Of a DNA stretch of 64,000 nucleotides, positions 22,331 through 34,182 are shown in pieces; positions within the stretch are counted from its first letter, which is position 1; the number at the start of each line of letters is the position of its first letter. Below the pieces are notes generated by a model. It saw only the letters and a list, made by a program, of their open reading frames with translations. It made no database searches and was not told where the DNA came from. Location: assembly GCA_025506515.1 (NCBI GenBank), contig CM046453.1:40989727-41053726 (forward strand). The letters run 5' to 3'. The translations under genes were made by a program, and so were the position numbers. This DNA comes from Flaveria trinervia. Taxonomy: Eukaryota; Streptophyta; Magnoliopsida; Asterales; Asteraceae.

Positions 22331-23809
22331 CTACTCAAAGTTTATTATCCAAAAAATGATATAAGATATTTAAATCTCCGTTCATCAAATGCCTTTGTAA
22401 ACAAATAAGCATATTATTCATTTGTATGGACTTTGACTAGTTTAATTAATCCCTTTTCAAATTTATCTCTAAATAAGTGATACTAATGTTGATGTGTTTG
22501 GTCCTTGAGTGCTGCACACGATTCTCTGTGATAGATATATCATTGTATTTGTCTATGTGAATGGGAGTCTCCTTGAAGTTTAATCCATAGTCAAGCATCT
22601 GATTATGAATCCATAGCACTTGAGCACAGCAGCTTGCAGCAGCAATGTATCCAGCTTCAGCAGTTGCTGCAGAGACACAAGATTGCTTCATGCATTTCCA
22701 TGAGACCACCATTCCACCAAGAAACTGACATCCCTCAGATGTGAACTTACAGTCATTTTGCAACCACGATAATCACTATCTGTATAAGCATACAGATTGA
22801 AGTAAGAATTCTTAGGATACCAAAGACCAAGTGTTAAAGCAACTTTGAGGTATCTAGAATCCTTTTGACAGTGATAAGGTGAGACATCTTAGGGTTGGCT
22901 TGATATCTTGCACAGATACATGTAGCAAACATGATATTATGCCTGCTAGCTGTAAGATACATAAGAGTCCCAATCATAGCCCTGTAAAGGTGTTCATCCA
23001 CACATTCCCCTTAAGATTAGATCCAGGGGAGTGGTTTGATGCTATGGGTACCTTAGCAATCTTACAATCAGTCATGTTGAATTCTTAAGTATGTCTTGAA
23101 CATACTTTGACTGACTAATAAAGATGTCATCTTCAACTTGCTTCACTTGAATTCCTAGAAAGAAATTGAGTTGTCCAATGGCACTCAATTCCAATCTGTC
23201 CTTCATCATCTTCTCAAAGTCTCTGTAGAGCTTTGGATTAGTTAAACACAAAGATGATGCTCTCTACATATACTTGAATTAGCATTAAGTGATTTCCATG
23301 TCCTATGATGAAGAGAGTCTATATTATAGTACCCCTTCTGTATCCATGTTTGCAAACATACTAAGATAGAGTCTTATGCCACTTCTTGGGTGCCTGATGC
23401 AGCCCATAAAGAGCTTTGACAAGCTTTCAGACATGATCAGGATGATCAAGGTCTGCAAAACAAGGTGGTTGTTTGACATACACCTCTTCATCAATCACCC
23501 CATACACAAAAAGCACACTTGACATCAAGTTGCTAGACCTTGAAGTTCTTGGATGTAGCAAATTCCAAAACTATCCTAACAGCTTTCAGTCTTGCTACAG
23601 AAGCAAAGACATCAGTGTAGTCATTTCCTTCTTCGTGGTGTATCCTTGAACAACTAGTCTAGCTTTGTTGTTGATGATAGTGTCTCTATCATCCTTCTAT
23701 TCCTAAACACCCATTTGGTTCTAATAATAGTCTTCCCATGCGGAAGAGGACAAAGGTTCCAAACTTTCTGTCTTTTGAATTGAAGTAGCTCCCCTTGCAT
23801 AGCTTCAAC
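22331..23809 (-). pseudogene. F2-a reverse transcriptase and RNase H
   Basis: RNase H is recognisable (EGCQFLGGMVVSWKCMKQSC, ATAEAGYIAAASCCAQVLWI at 22763-22446) and RT upstream in several frames. The catalytic YVDD box reads YVES at about 23259-23270, so both metal-binding Asp residues are gone. Numerous stops, for example near 23330 and 23500. Confidence 0.8.
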
Positions 23810-24490
23810 CTAACTTCCATCCTTTAGAGCCTCATCAATTTTCTTTGGCTCAATATGCGATAAAAAACAACAGTTAAGACAAACATTTGCTTCACTGGTT
23901 TGTCCTTTTGTTCTTACCCCTGTGTTAACATCTCCAATGATATTTGTGGTGGGGTGAGACTTGTGGATCATTAGCTGAGGGAACACATCAAGTTGCTGAG
24001 AGATATCTAAATTAGAGAAATTTAGATCTGTCATGGATGTTTCTCCCACTACATCAGTACACTTATCAAGAGAGACTTGATCCACTGCGTTTGTGACATC
24101 ATTGATGTTGTCATCTATGGAGTGGTTGTCGGTATCAGAAATTCATGATCACTATCGCCACCTCCATCATTTTCTTCTGCATTTGAAGTGTCTATAATTG
24201 GTTGTGGGGCCTCTAAGCTGGAACTTGAAGGCATCCTAGATGAAACAGCTAAACTTGTCATTATGGTACTGATAGAAACTTCATTTGCAGACATAGTTAC
24301 AACAATAGCTGAAGATGTGTACTTCTTGAAGGTTTTCATAGCTCAAATCATGGGTCAGGATCACCTGCAGGTAAGATTTCTGGAAATCCAGAAACAATCT
24401 CACAAGATTTGTTAAAACAGTTGTTACTAAATCAAGATCAAACAGCCAATTAGGACCAGAACCAGACACACAGGGTGTGTGTTCATTGAA
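23810..24490 (-). pseudogene. F2-a integrase-RT linker
   Basis: Acidic Ser/Asp-rich linker and the SHIEPKKIDEALKDGSW box that precedes RT. It aligns with F2-c 53430-52756. Two or more frames. Confidence 0.7.
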
Positions 24491-25436
24491 AGTTACATTG
24501 GTTGACTCCTCAACAATTCTAGTTCAGAGATTGTATACTTATAAGCCTTAGCTTGGGAAGAGTATCCAATAAAGTCTCCATCATCTGATTTCTCAGCAAA
24601 TTTGGCTATTTGATCTTTGGTATTCAAGATGGTGCATGGACATCCAAATGACCTGAGAAAACCAATAAAAGGTTTCCTCTTGTGCCAAAGTTCATAAGGA
24701 GTCTTGTCCTGAGTCCTAACCACTAAAACTTTGTTCGACACATAGCATGCAGTGTTGACTACCTCTGCCCAGAAGGTGATGGGCAAGTTAGAGTCAGACA
24801 ACATGGTTCTTGCAGCTTCAATCAGTGTTCGGTTTCCTCTTAGCAACACCATTTTGCTGAGGAGTCCTCGGAGCACTGTATTGTCTTGTAATACCTTTTT
24901 CATCACAAAATGCATCAAGGATTTGGTTCTTGAATTCAGTTCCTTGATCACATCTTAGGGTTTTGACCTTGTGGTCTCATTGATTCTCAATCTTTAAGAT
25001 GATATTCTTCAGAATCTCAGGGGTCTCATCCGTAGTTCTAAGGAAGAAAACCCAAATGAATGTTGTAAAGTCATCTATCATCACCAAATAGAAAAAGGTC
25101 CTTCCTAGACTCATTACACTGATGGGGCCAAAGAGATCCATATGTACCAAGTGTAGGGGTGTAGTGATGGAGTTTCTTTCCTTAGACTTATAAGATACCT
25201 AATGTTGCTTCCCTTTCAGGCATGCGACACAATGATCATTACTTATAAACTCCTCTTTGGCATTCTAGTTTCCATATCATTCTTAATCAGTTTATTCTTG
25301 TTCTTAAAGTTTACAAGGCATATTCTTTTATGACTCTGATCACAAAGTTGGGATACACTCAAAAGATTGGATCCAAGCTCCTTGACAATGTTTGCCTTCT
25401 CAATGTTGAGCTTACCATTTGTGACCTTGACAAAGT
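24491..25436 (-). pseudogene. F2-a integrase
   Basis: Catalytic Asp residues in HMDLFGP (about 25135) and RCDQGTEFKN (about 24950-24920), and the C-terminal block FGCPCTILNTKDQIAKFAEKSDDG (24660-24590). The third acid region (LIEAARTML, about 24810) is in another frame. An in-frame stop lies in the ENQ-DHKVKT stretch (about 24980). Confidence 0.78.
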
Positions 25437-28053
25437 TTACCTTCTCAAAAGATTATACCTAGGCTCCTTGACAAAGTTTATTTGTGTTCTTAAATAAGAA
25501 GGATCTTCTAAAGCAACATTTTTGATGACTGGACCTTCGAAAGATTTTGCAAACACTATAGCAGAATTTAGTGCTTCGAAAGTATTCCTTTCTTCCGAGA
25601 CCAAATTTTCTTCCGAAGGAAATTTTCCACTAGCCTTCTTCTTCATTTTGGAGCTTCCGAAGGAAACATATTTTCCTTCTGAAGCTGGAATCTATTGGAA
25701 CTCTTGGAAGTCTTTTCCTAGTCATATGAAGAGGACCTCTTGGAGTGTATGGACAATCCTTAGCAAGATGAGAAGTACTTTCACACATGACACATTCCAT
25801 TTTCTTCTTTCCAAGAACCTTCTGCTGAGAACAAGAACGATTTTGATCACATACTTTCTCCACCTTCATATTTGCATGTGTTGAGACAGTCCTTTTGGTC
25901 TGAGAACTGCTCTTGGAGTTGGATGGTCCAGGTTGTGTAGCTGTGGTACACAACAGATCAACCTTTTATTGGTGCTGAGATGACTTGAACATGAACCAGA
26001 ACTCTTGGCAGTAGAGTTTAAGTTGATGTCTTCAGTCTTCACTACTTCAAACCCTACAGAGATAAAAACATGTTTCTGCTTAGAGTCAAAAGTAGCCTTG
26101 ATCTCTTAGCCTTCCTAGCTTTTCCCTTGCTCTTTCAATTTAAGTTCATTCTCATAGACTTGGTCATCAAAGTCTTCTTCTTCTCCTTAGAAGGATACTG
26201 GCCCTTCTTAGAATCATCCTCTTCGCTTTTCTCAGAGGAATTCTTCACTGTCACTCTTCATCCTCTTCACTCAAGGGGTCTATAAAGGTCTCTCTTCAAG
26301 AACACACTTTTCTCATCACAGTCTTCTTCTTCTCCTCATAAGTTCCACACTGGTTGATCTTACAGACAAGGTTGTGTGTGGAAATGGTATCTCATCAGAT
26401 CCCAGTCCCTGCTTGTTTGATAGCACACCTTGTTGTGCAGGGATAAGGATATCATGTTCTTCAAGGTCTCTTCTTCAAGAACACACTTTTCTCCCCTAGA
26501 TTTGCTGATCACAATCTTAGCCTGGCACTCAGTCAGCTTAGTTATGAGATCCTTGATCTGAGTCCTATAACTAGTATGCTCATGTTTTAGAACTGAAATA
26601 GTTTTCTCTAAGTCCTCTATCTTTAGTTTATAATCACTTTCAGTCTTTCTAAAATCAGTTTTTAAGATGTTTAAGTACTCAAGATCAGATCTCATTTCTA
26701 AGTGTAGGACTTGTATCTGTTGACTTTAGCAATGCATTCAGGGGTACAGAGATATTCCAATACCTTGGCTTCATCATGATCTACCATCAGTGCTTGTTTG
26801 GAGAGGCATCTTCCACCTGAGAGCTCCAGTCAAAGCCTCTTTCTTCAACAGCACTACAGCTTGCTACTTTGGCTTTCCATTCTGGGTGGCTTTGTCAGTG
26901 TAGTTTGGTCTGGATTGTGCTTGGCCACCATTTGTTGTTGGTGCCTTACACTCCCTGGCAAAGTGGCCTATCAAGTTACAGCTGTAACACTTGACTTTGC
27001 TTTTATCCAGTCTAAACTTTCCACTAGATGCATTGCTGGGGAACTTCCTTCCAGACCGCTTGTAGAACTTCTTGGCTCTGTGAGTGAGAAGAGCCATTTG
27101 CTGGAGTATCTCCATGTACTCCAGATCATATGGATGGATACAATCCAGGTCTTCAAGGGTGAAAAGAAAGCTACCACAACTTTCATTTGAGGACACAAAG
27201 GCTTGAGAAGAACTTGTCTTTTGGAATGGGCTTCCTGGAGTGTAGTTCTCCCTTGGTGTCTCATGGAAGGTGATGAAAGGACCTTTTATGGGTTGTCAGG
27301 GTAGCATATGAGATGATGTTAGGGTTCTATGCTATCCTTTTCAGCCACATGAAGGGCAGAACCCATTTGATTGTTGGGGTTTCTAGATGAACCTTGCATG
27401 TTCATCACCATCTGGTAACCACTATGTATCTCATACACCTCTGTTAGAGTGAGAGTTTTCAGGTTCTCAGTTCTCTTGATGACCACACAATAGTGTGTCC
27501 ATTGCCTAGGAAGTGAGGACAAGAAGAACTTCTTACAATGTCTCTATTTTGAAGAGCAACTCCTCCATCCACTAGGGTATCAAAATCTTAACATACCTAA
27601 AGTATGTTGAGTCATGGTTTAACTACTTTAAAGGTGAAATTTTCAATTGCTACTTTAGGAGATCCTTCTTGTTCTCCTTTGCTTCAGAGGAACCCTCATA
27701 CCTCAGTTTCAATGCATCCCACTGCTGCTTAGTTGTTTTGCATTTCTTGAAACCTCTGTACACAGAGTTTGGAAGAGCAGTCTCAAGGGCTGTCATGGCC
27801 TTCTAGTCAATCTATACTCTCTTTCTATTTTTATCTGCGTAGTCAGCCACAGCCTTAGGGATCATATCACCACCAGTAGCAGAAGGGGTTCTTGGTACAT
27901 AACGTCCATTTTCAATAGACCCCCATATTCTTGAGTCTAGAGACATGATGAACCTTCCATTCTTTGGCACCAAGTGTCAAAGTCATCAAGAGTGATCAAT
28001 AGGGACTTTTTCATGGTTCCAGTTTCCATATTAGATTTGGAAATGGATGTCAT
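25437..28053 (-). pseudogene. F2-a gag and protease region
   Basis: ATG at 28053 (METGTM shortly after), 72 bases past the primer site. A UBN2-type gag follows in broken frames (27900-27320, LSSLPRQWTHYCVV), then the intact CCHC knuckle CYSCNLIGHFAREC (26992-26949), a coiled coil (26695-26400), a further Cys/His motif (CVMCESTSHLAKDC, about 25800), and a linker built of Ser-Glu/Phe-Glu repeats encoded by CTTCCGAAG-like palindromes (25690-25520). The DSG protease signature is not clear in this copy. Confidence 0.75.
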
Positions 28054-28124
28054 TTGATAAGTTATGTATTTTGTGTGTGTGAGGGATCTTAAGATGGTGA
28101 AATCTTATATCAAGAGCCTGGAAT

Positions 28125-28136
28125 GCTTTGATACCA
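28125..28136 (-). promoter_or_regulatory. F2-a primer-binding site
   Basis: Minus strand TGGTATCAAAGC, one base different from the initiator Met-tRNA match of F1-a and F3, two bases from the LTR end. Confidence 0.8.
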
Positions 28137-28138
28137 AA

Positions 28139-28921
28139 TGTAGGACAGTGAAGGGTATGCACTTACAACACAACAACACAATGAGGAGAGTTGCAAAGAA
28201 CACTTAACTGATCAAACAATGAAACTGGTTAAGCTTTAGTAATGATACTAAGAACACAAGTAAATATCACACAGAACAAGATAGCAAAATACAAAGGAGA
28301 TGGTTTTCAAGATTGCGGTATATTGCCTTCTCAAGTTGTATTACAAATGATACAAAGCATATTCTGAAGTTACAGGTACTTGAGATACATATACTACATC
28401 CTACAACCAGCCATACTTTGAAGGCCACCTGGATACAGTTGACTTGACACAAACAAAATCAATTGTACAGGCAAAAGGTAGATTGCCTTTTAACTAGTGA
28501 CTATGACATGCCATAGCTCACATCCTAAGATATTACAAAAAGGATAAAGTACATGGAGTAGAAACTTACAAACTCAAGACCTCAATGTATAGTTACTAAA
28601 AGCATGGACCCTTTCACCAACTTATGTAAGTTGTTGACTTTACAAAGTTGTAGTGGAAAGGGGTCCAGCTTATGTAAAGTACATTAGATAAAGCATGTAT
28701 ACAAAAAGTCTTTGAAAGAAATCTGTCTTCTAGTGTTAGCTTCAGAAGACTTCATCTTTGGCTTTGAAAGATATTGGTCTTGGCTTCAGAAGATTTCACA
28801 CTTAGAATATTTTTGTTGCTAGAGTGAAACTTCTAAAGCGTTCTTCTTTAGTACACTTGTGCATGCATGCATGAGACTTTGAGTGTTTGAGTTGCATTAG
28901 CCTTTACATTTAATCCTTACA
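28139..28921 (-). repeat. F2-a 5' LTR (LTR2)
   Basis: 783-bp LTR, minus strand TGTAAGGATTAAATG...CTGTCCTACA. It aligns with 46036-46832 and 57615-58130. The palindromes near its 5' end (28735-28860) have mostly lost their central CG, for example CTTCAGAAG where F2-c has CTTCGGAAG. The right end lies inside a plus-strand F2 aORF (F2-b). Confidence 0.85.
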
Positions 28922-29648
28922 ATAGTATTGGTCAACTGGATGTTGAGGTAGACCCTAAGATTAGCTTCGAAGGGGAAACCTAGACTGAAGGCCCAGTGGT
29001 AGAGCCAGAGAGCCCTGTCACACCTACAACTAGTTAAGCAATTCGTTGCCTTAGCAAAGCACTAGCTGGATCACAACCTCTCTCTCTCTAGAGCTTGGAA
29101 GCTACATCAAGCAATGAAGGCTAAAGCTCTGTCCACCCTGAGTCACAAAGGTTTGTGAGTGACAAAGGGAAAAGGAGAATGACTTCTGAGGAGATGGAGG
29201 GGAGGAGAGTGAGAGGAAGAGGAAGCTAAGGGAAGAAAGTTACTCTACGTCTATAGGTTTCATGGAAGCTGCAATCATGGCTGCCCCCAGACCAAACACT
29301 CAAGATGATGAGTTAAGGGTAGTCAAGATTAATTACATGCAAACTAGGAACTATGACATTGATGAGATTATATCTCTTCCCTTAGAGGAGCTTAATGAAG
29401 TGGCTAACATTCAATTGTCAAGAGAGAGGAAGGAAGCAAAGGATGCAAATTTCTTCTTCAAATCAAAGTGGAGAAGAGACAAAAGAGATTGTACAAGCAT
29501 ATTCCCACTCTCTTCCCAATTCAAGAAAGTCCTGCATAAGAGGCTGTGGCTCCACAAGAACCTTAGGCAGACAAAAACACTGATAGGATCAATATGATCA
29601 ACTACCTGAGTGACACAGGCCTATAACAAGCATCTACAATTCTTCCCT
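28922..29648 (+). pseudogene. F2-b aORF, left fragment
   Basis: Plus-strand copy of the F2 aORF middle region, parallel to F2-c 48490-47770 on the opposite strand. A 111-codon open stretch at 29262-29597 has LRVVKINYMQTRNYDIDEII and SLPLEELNEV. It is cut on the left by the F2-a LTR and on the right by the F3 LTR at 29649. The sequence resumes at 42782, so F3 is nested inside it. Confidence 0.82.
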
Positions 29649-30385
29649 TGTTCATACATATGTACCTAGTTTAGGAGCTTAATGTAAAATGTCTTTCATG
29701 TCTTACATATATGTCATTGAATGGGTATGAATGAAATACAAAGTGTGGTTAATGCATATAATGTTTAATATTTCATTGTTTATTGTGTAATAAAGTATAT
29801 TGACCTAACTATATAGGTTTGAGCTTATTGTGGATGATTCTTAGTCAATAATGATTGAGAAACATGCTCAGACTTAATCGTGTGAAGTTCTCATGCGAAT
29901 GGACTATGCTAATGGACCATACGCATGAATATTTCATGCTAATAGACTAGTTGCATAACTGAACCAGGAGACTAGATCAGTCGCACGATTGAGACATAAG
30001 GTTGACTCAGTCGCACGATGGGACCTTTAGTCGTGCGGATGGATTGATCGCATGCTTCAGTCGCATGACTGAACCATGGTAATGGTTCAGTCGTATGATT
30101 GGAAACCCTAACATATAAATACCACCTAATTCGTGGAAAAATGAGACAATTTCAATACCTATGCACATAATCGTACCCTAGCCATCCAGAGACTCAAGAA
30201 AACCTGTTCCAAGTTCATAGATCATAGTTGATCGTGTTCTAATCATTCGTACCATTTCACTAATCGCTATATTGATCTGAATTGTATTCTCCCTGATTGG
30301 ATGGCCAATGAAATAGGATTCTGCACTATTTGAGTTGGTATACACGCAGAATTAGTTAGTACTCCGTACGAGAACGATCCTAACA
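29649..30385 (+). repeat. F3 5' LTR (LTR3)
   Basis: 737-bp LTR, TGTTCATACATATG...GATCCTAACA. An array of CAGTCGCACGATTGA-type near-palindromes (29875-30110) directly precedes a TATA box (ATATAAATAC, 30113-30122). Unrelated in sequence to LTR1 and LTR2. Confidence 0.9.
30113..30122 (+). promoter_or_regulatory. LTR3 TATA box
   Basis: ATATAAATAC just downstream of the LTR3 motif array. The 3' LTR copy has a decayed form (TTGTAAATAC). Confidence 0.65.
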
Positions 30386-30387
30386 AG

Positions 30388-30400
30388 TGGTATCAGAGCC
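30388..30400 (+). promoter_or_regulatory. F3 primer-binding site, initiator Met-tRNA
   Basis: TGGTATCAGAGCC, two bases after the LTR end. Confidence 0.92.
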
Positions 30401-30868
30401 TTGGCTCTTGATTTTGTGTGTAATTCCATCATTTTCGGTGTAAAACTCATGTTTTTACATTCAAAACACCATCTTTTTGAGTAAAACAGTGTTTTTCAAT
30501 GTCTCCAAATCTAAAAGTTCACATTTTCGACTTACGGCAGATTAGGGTTTGTGAAAAAAATAATTTTTGTGTCAAAGTACCAAAAATCTTCGAATTTTCA
30601 AGTCCAGCAGCCTCAGTCGCACGATTGGCTCAATCTCGCGACTGAACTCAATCGCACCACCCATACACACGATTGAACTCAGTCGCACGTCCATTTGTAC
30701 GACTGAACACCCCATTAGCATTCTTCATCCACACTTTCTCAATCTCTGGATTGACTCATCCGCATTAGTTCAATCACACGATTGTTTCATCCGCATTAGT
30801 CCATCCGCACGATTGACCCAATCGCATCTCTCCATTCGCACTAGTGAAACAGTTTTGTTCTAACTCTC
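30401..30868 (+). other. F3 leader with motif array
   Basis: Untranslated leader. At 30605-30850 it contains a further cluster of CAGTCGCACGATTG, CAATCGCACCAC and CATCCGCATTAG words, the same family as in LTR3. A short ORF over this stretch follows only from the repeats and is not counted as a gene. Confidence 0.65.
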
Positions 30869-32233
30869 AATGTATAAAGAAATGGAAGATCAGTACTCGG
30901 CGTTGACTATATGTAGGGACTCGCATATCCAGAACCTTTTACTTCTGTAAAATGAGATTCGGAATCACAATAAGCCTCCGTAGCTCATCACGTTAGACGA
31001 TTATCCACAATGGAAGCAACGGTTCGAAATTTATCTATATGGTGTCGATCTCAATCAGTGGGAATCAATCGAGACTGGTTATAGTATGCCAATTGGTGCT
31101 GATGGCGTCAAACTTACTCTAGGCGGCATGACTGATAGACATAAGGTGAAGTACAATGTTGAGAAAAAGGTGTATGCTCTGTTGACTCAGTCGATACCTA
31201 TGGATATATTCCACCAAATTTGTTAGAATAAACAGGCAAAGAAATTATAGGTGGCTATGGAAACATGACATGACGGAATGCATCGTTAAAAGCGATAAAG
31301 GCGAAAGATTTGAAGAAGTAGTTCGATAACTTCTCATCGATGTGTAAGGAGAGCTTGGATAATGTCATAGACCGATTCTACCATTTGATGAGTGAGTTGC
31401 ACAATCATGGGGTTACAACGTCAATGGAAGATAAGGTATCAAGCTTTGCCGATGGTTTGCCAGAGAAGTGGGACTCATTTGTGTCTAATTTGAGATAGAA
31501 CAATTTACTGACAAAATTAGACATACACGACTTCATCCTGAAACTGAGGGAGGAGGAACTGAGGATGAAGTACAAGTCTTAGAAATGATGTTATGATCAA
31601 ACCCGTCACTCTATAATCCAACTTCCACCTCAAAAAACTCAGGAGCACCACTTCAAACTGCATTTGTGTCAAGTTTAGTAGCTCCTCCGCAAGCCACTAC
31701 TTCAGATCTATAACATCAGGGTCATCTAGCACCCAATATATAGTACCTGAATCAAACGCTACGAAGTTAAAGACCGAGAATCTCGGGATATCAATGTGGA
31801 TGTTGCAAAGGAACATATGGACCTCTTAGCTGTGGTTGTTCATTCTTATGATGGTGTAGTTGCAAGAAAGATCAGAAATTTCCATCTGGCTGATGAGGAT
31901 TACGAGTAGGTGGATGAGAATGAATTGGAAAGACTGGACATTATGTAGGCATTGGCTAGTGTTGTCCGAAGAACCAAGAACTTTGTAAAGAAGTCTGGAC
32001 AGAACTTTATAGCTCTAAAGGATACAACTTTTGGTTTTGACAAAACCAAAGTTACATGTTTCAACTGTGGAGAAAAGGGACACTTCAAACGTGAATGTGT
32101 GAAGCCCAAGAAGACAGTTAACGGTAATCCTTTCTCATCATTCCACTGTAAGGACAAACCCACAAGTGAAGCTGCATCATCAAGCAAATATCCTAAGGCT
32201 TTGACTACAGAAGATGATGAAGGTCAATATTAG
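30869..32233 (+). pseudogene. F3 gag
   Basis: UBN2-type gag beginning near the ATG at about 30869. It includes TLDDYPQWKQRFEIYLYGVD (about 30985-31050) and DGLPEKWDSFVSN (31450-31490), with several stops. A CCHC knuckle CFNCGEKGHFKREC lies at 32057-32098 inside the open stretch 31952-32233. It would form the particle shell and bind the RNA; broken here. Confidence 0.82.
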
Positions 32234-33228
32234 ACCTTTCGTTTTATATCCCCGGGTGAGTCAAACATTGCAAATGTTAACGTTTTGGATGATGACACTG
32301 CAAGTGAAGGTGATATAGTAGTTGAACTAGTAATGTCAGATCATAAAGATACTCCTAATATGGTCACTCACCTGAATGAAGAGAATCTCAAAACTACAGA
32401 TTAAGAATCTTAAGCATCTGAGAAGTCAAACTCTGCACTGATGGCTGATTCGACCGAGTCTTCACAGGTAAGTACCACATACCAACTTTTTGAAAATCAT
32501 GCTTGTAATGAATGTAATAAATTTAGAGACAACATAGAGTCAAAATTTGCTAGGTTATTATATCACAATGATAGCATAGTAAATGACTTACAACTGTGCA
32601 CAGAGACTAATCGGATTTTAAAACAAAATGAGCAAAGTTATAAAGAGAAAATAGAAATGTTAAATAAACAACAAAGGGAAACCAAAGTTGTTGCTTTTAA
32701 CCGAGCAAATGACATAAAGTTCTATTTAAACTCCCTAGAAGAAACTATGAAAAAAAACATTTTGGAAGTCGAAGTAAATTCATTAAAAAAACTACAAAGT
32801 CGGACCAGTTCTTCTCACATAGTCCAGCACTTAGTGAGAGAACGAAATAATGGGGAGGGTTTGGATACGAAGTGGTTCCACCACCACATGAGACAGTGTT
32901 AAATGCTAAATGTAGACCAGTAATAACAACCCTGTTAATGATCATGTGGTGTCCACTCCTATAGTTACTCATCCAAATTCCACAAGTAAACCAGTGGAAT
33001 CAGTCACTAAACAGAAGGAGGACACTTTAAAATCTAAAGGTAAGTTGCCTATTGTTAGTTTGGATAAGAATTTGAAAAGGGGAAGTTGGAAACCAGAAAG
33101 TGAAGTTTGATAAGGAAAACTATGTTCAATAACATCAAAATAATTTACATTCTAAAACCCAGATTTATGACAAATGATTCAAGGTAGTCTTTGACAACAA
33201 GAAGTGTTATGTGTTATAGAAGGAGTAT
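32234..33228 (+). pseudogene. F3 gag-pol linker (coiled coil), protease signature absent
   Basis: An acidic linker, then a 153-codon open stretch (32441-32902) rich in Lys/Glu/Asn that reads as a coiled coil (LQLCTETNRILKQNEQSYKEK). The copia protease signature DSG(C)xxHMTG, expected before the pre-integrase domain, is not found in any frame at 32900-33228. It was probably deleted. The pre-integrase part resumes near 33180. Confidence 0.65.
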
Positions 33229-34182
33229 GTGATACCGGAGGATCAAGTCTTAATGTCAGCTTCAAGATATACCGATCTATATGTCTTGGGTCTATCAAAG
33301 GCCTCCATAACTGATCATCAAGTACAATGCTTCTTGTCAAAGGCAATAGAAAAAGAATCCATCTCCTGGCATAGGAGAATAGGACACTTAATTCCCCGGA
33401 ATATGAATCACTTGATCAAGAATGATCGTGGAGTAATCGTAAGAACTTCCAATTACCGGATTTCTGTATCGCTTGTAAGAAAGGAAATCAGACCAAGAAG
33501 GCTCATAAGGCTAAGAAAGTTAATTCCATTTAGGTGCCTCTTGAGCTTCTTCACATGCATCTGTTTGGTCCAGTCAGTACGAGGAGCATTGCCGGCAACT
33601 TGTACTGCTATTTAGTTACAGATGATTACTCAAGATTCTCTTGGGTGATGTTTTTAAAATCCAAATCAAAGACATTTGAATCATTCAAAGAGCTGGTAAC
33701 TACATTGGAGTCACTCTACAAGCTGAAGGTACGACAAGTTCGCTCAAACAACGATATCGAGTTCAAGAACCAATGGATGGAGGCATTCTGCAAAGAAAAA
33801 TGAATTGTGCACCGTTCACGTCTACCTACACTCCTCAAATGAACGGAGTTGCTAAGAGAAATAATTGCAGCTTGATAGAGACAACACAGACGATGCTAGC
33901 AGACGCGAAAATGCCCATTCAATTCTGGAATGAGACAGTTGCCAATGCATGTTACACCCTAAATCGAGTCCTGGTGGTCAAGCGTCATGATAAAACATGT
34001 TACAAGTTACTGCAACGACATAAACCTAATCTTGAGTACCTTGAACTGTTTGGCACCATGTACTCTTCTAAAGAAAACTCAGTTAGGGAAGTAGTGAGAA
34101 GGCTGAAGAAGGATTTTTTCTAGGATACAACATACCGAATAAGAGAGTTTACAACAACTCAACGGTTCATGTAGAAGTGTGG
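33229..34182 (+). pseudogene. F3 integrase
   Basis: Pre-integrase zinc region (SWHRRIGHLIPRNMNHL, then ISVSLVRK where the Cys pair is out of frame) and core. The first catalytic Asp is His (HMHLFGPV, about 33553-33576) and the second is Asn (RSNNDIEFKN, about 33740-33770). The Glu remains (SLIETTQTML, 33870-33900). Frameshifts near 33430 and 33800, stop at 34121-34123. Confidence 0.83.

Larger units (their letters stand above)
21154..28921 (-). mobile_element. F2-a: Ty1/copia element, 5' LTR to start of aORF
   Basis: Minus-strand element: 5' LTR (28921-28139), primer site, gag, protease region, integrase, RT, RNase H, internal promoter region and the first part of the aORF. It is cut at 21154 by the F1-d LTR. 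The order gag-PR-INT-RT-RH-aORF matches the Sirevirus branch of copia elements. More decayed than F2-c: stops and shifts in every domain and a lost RT catalytic pair. Confidence 0.87.
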
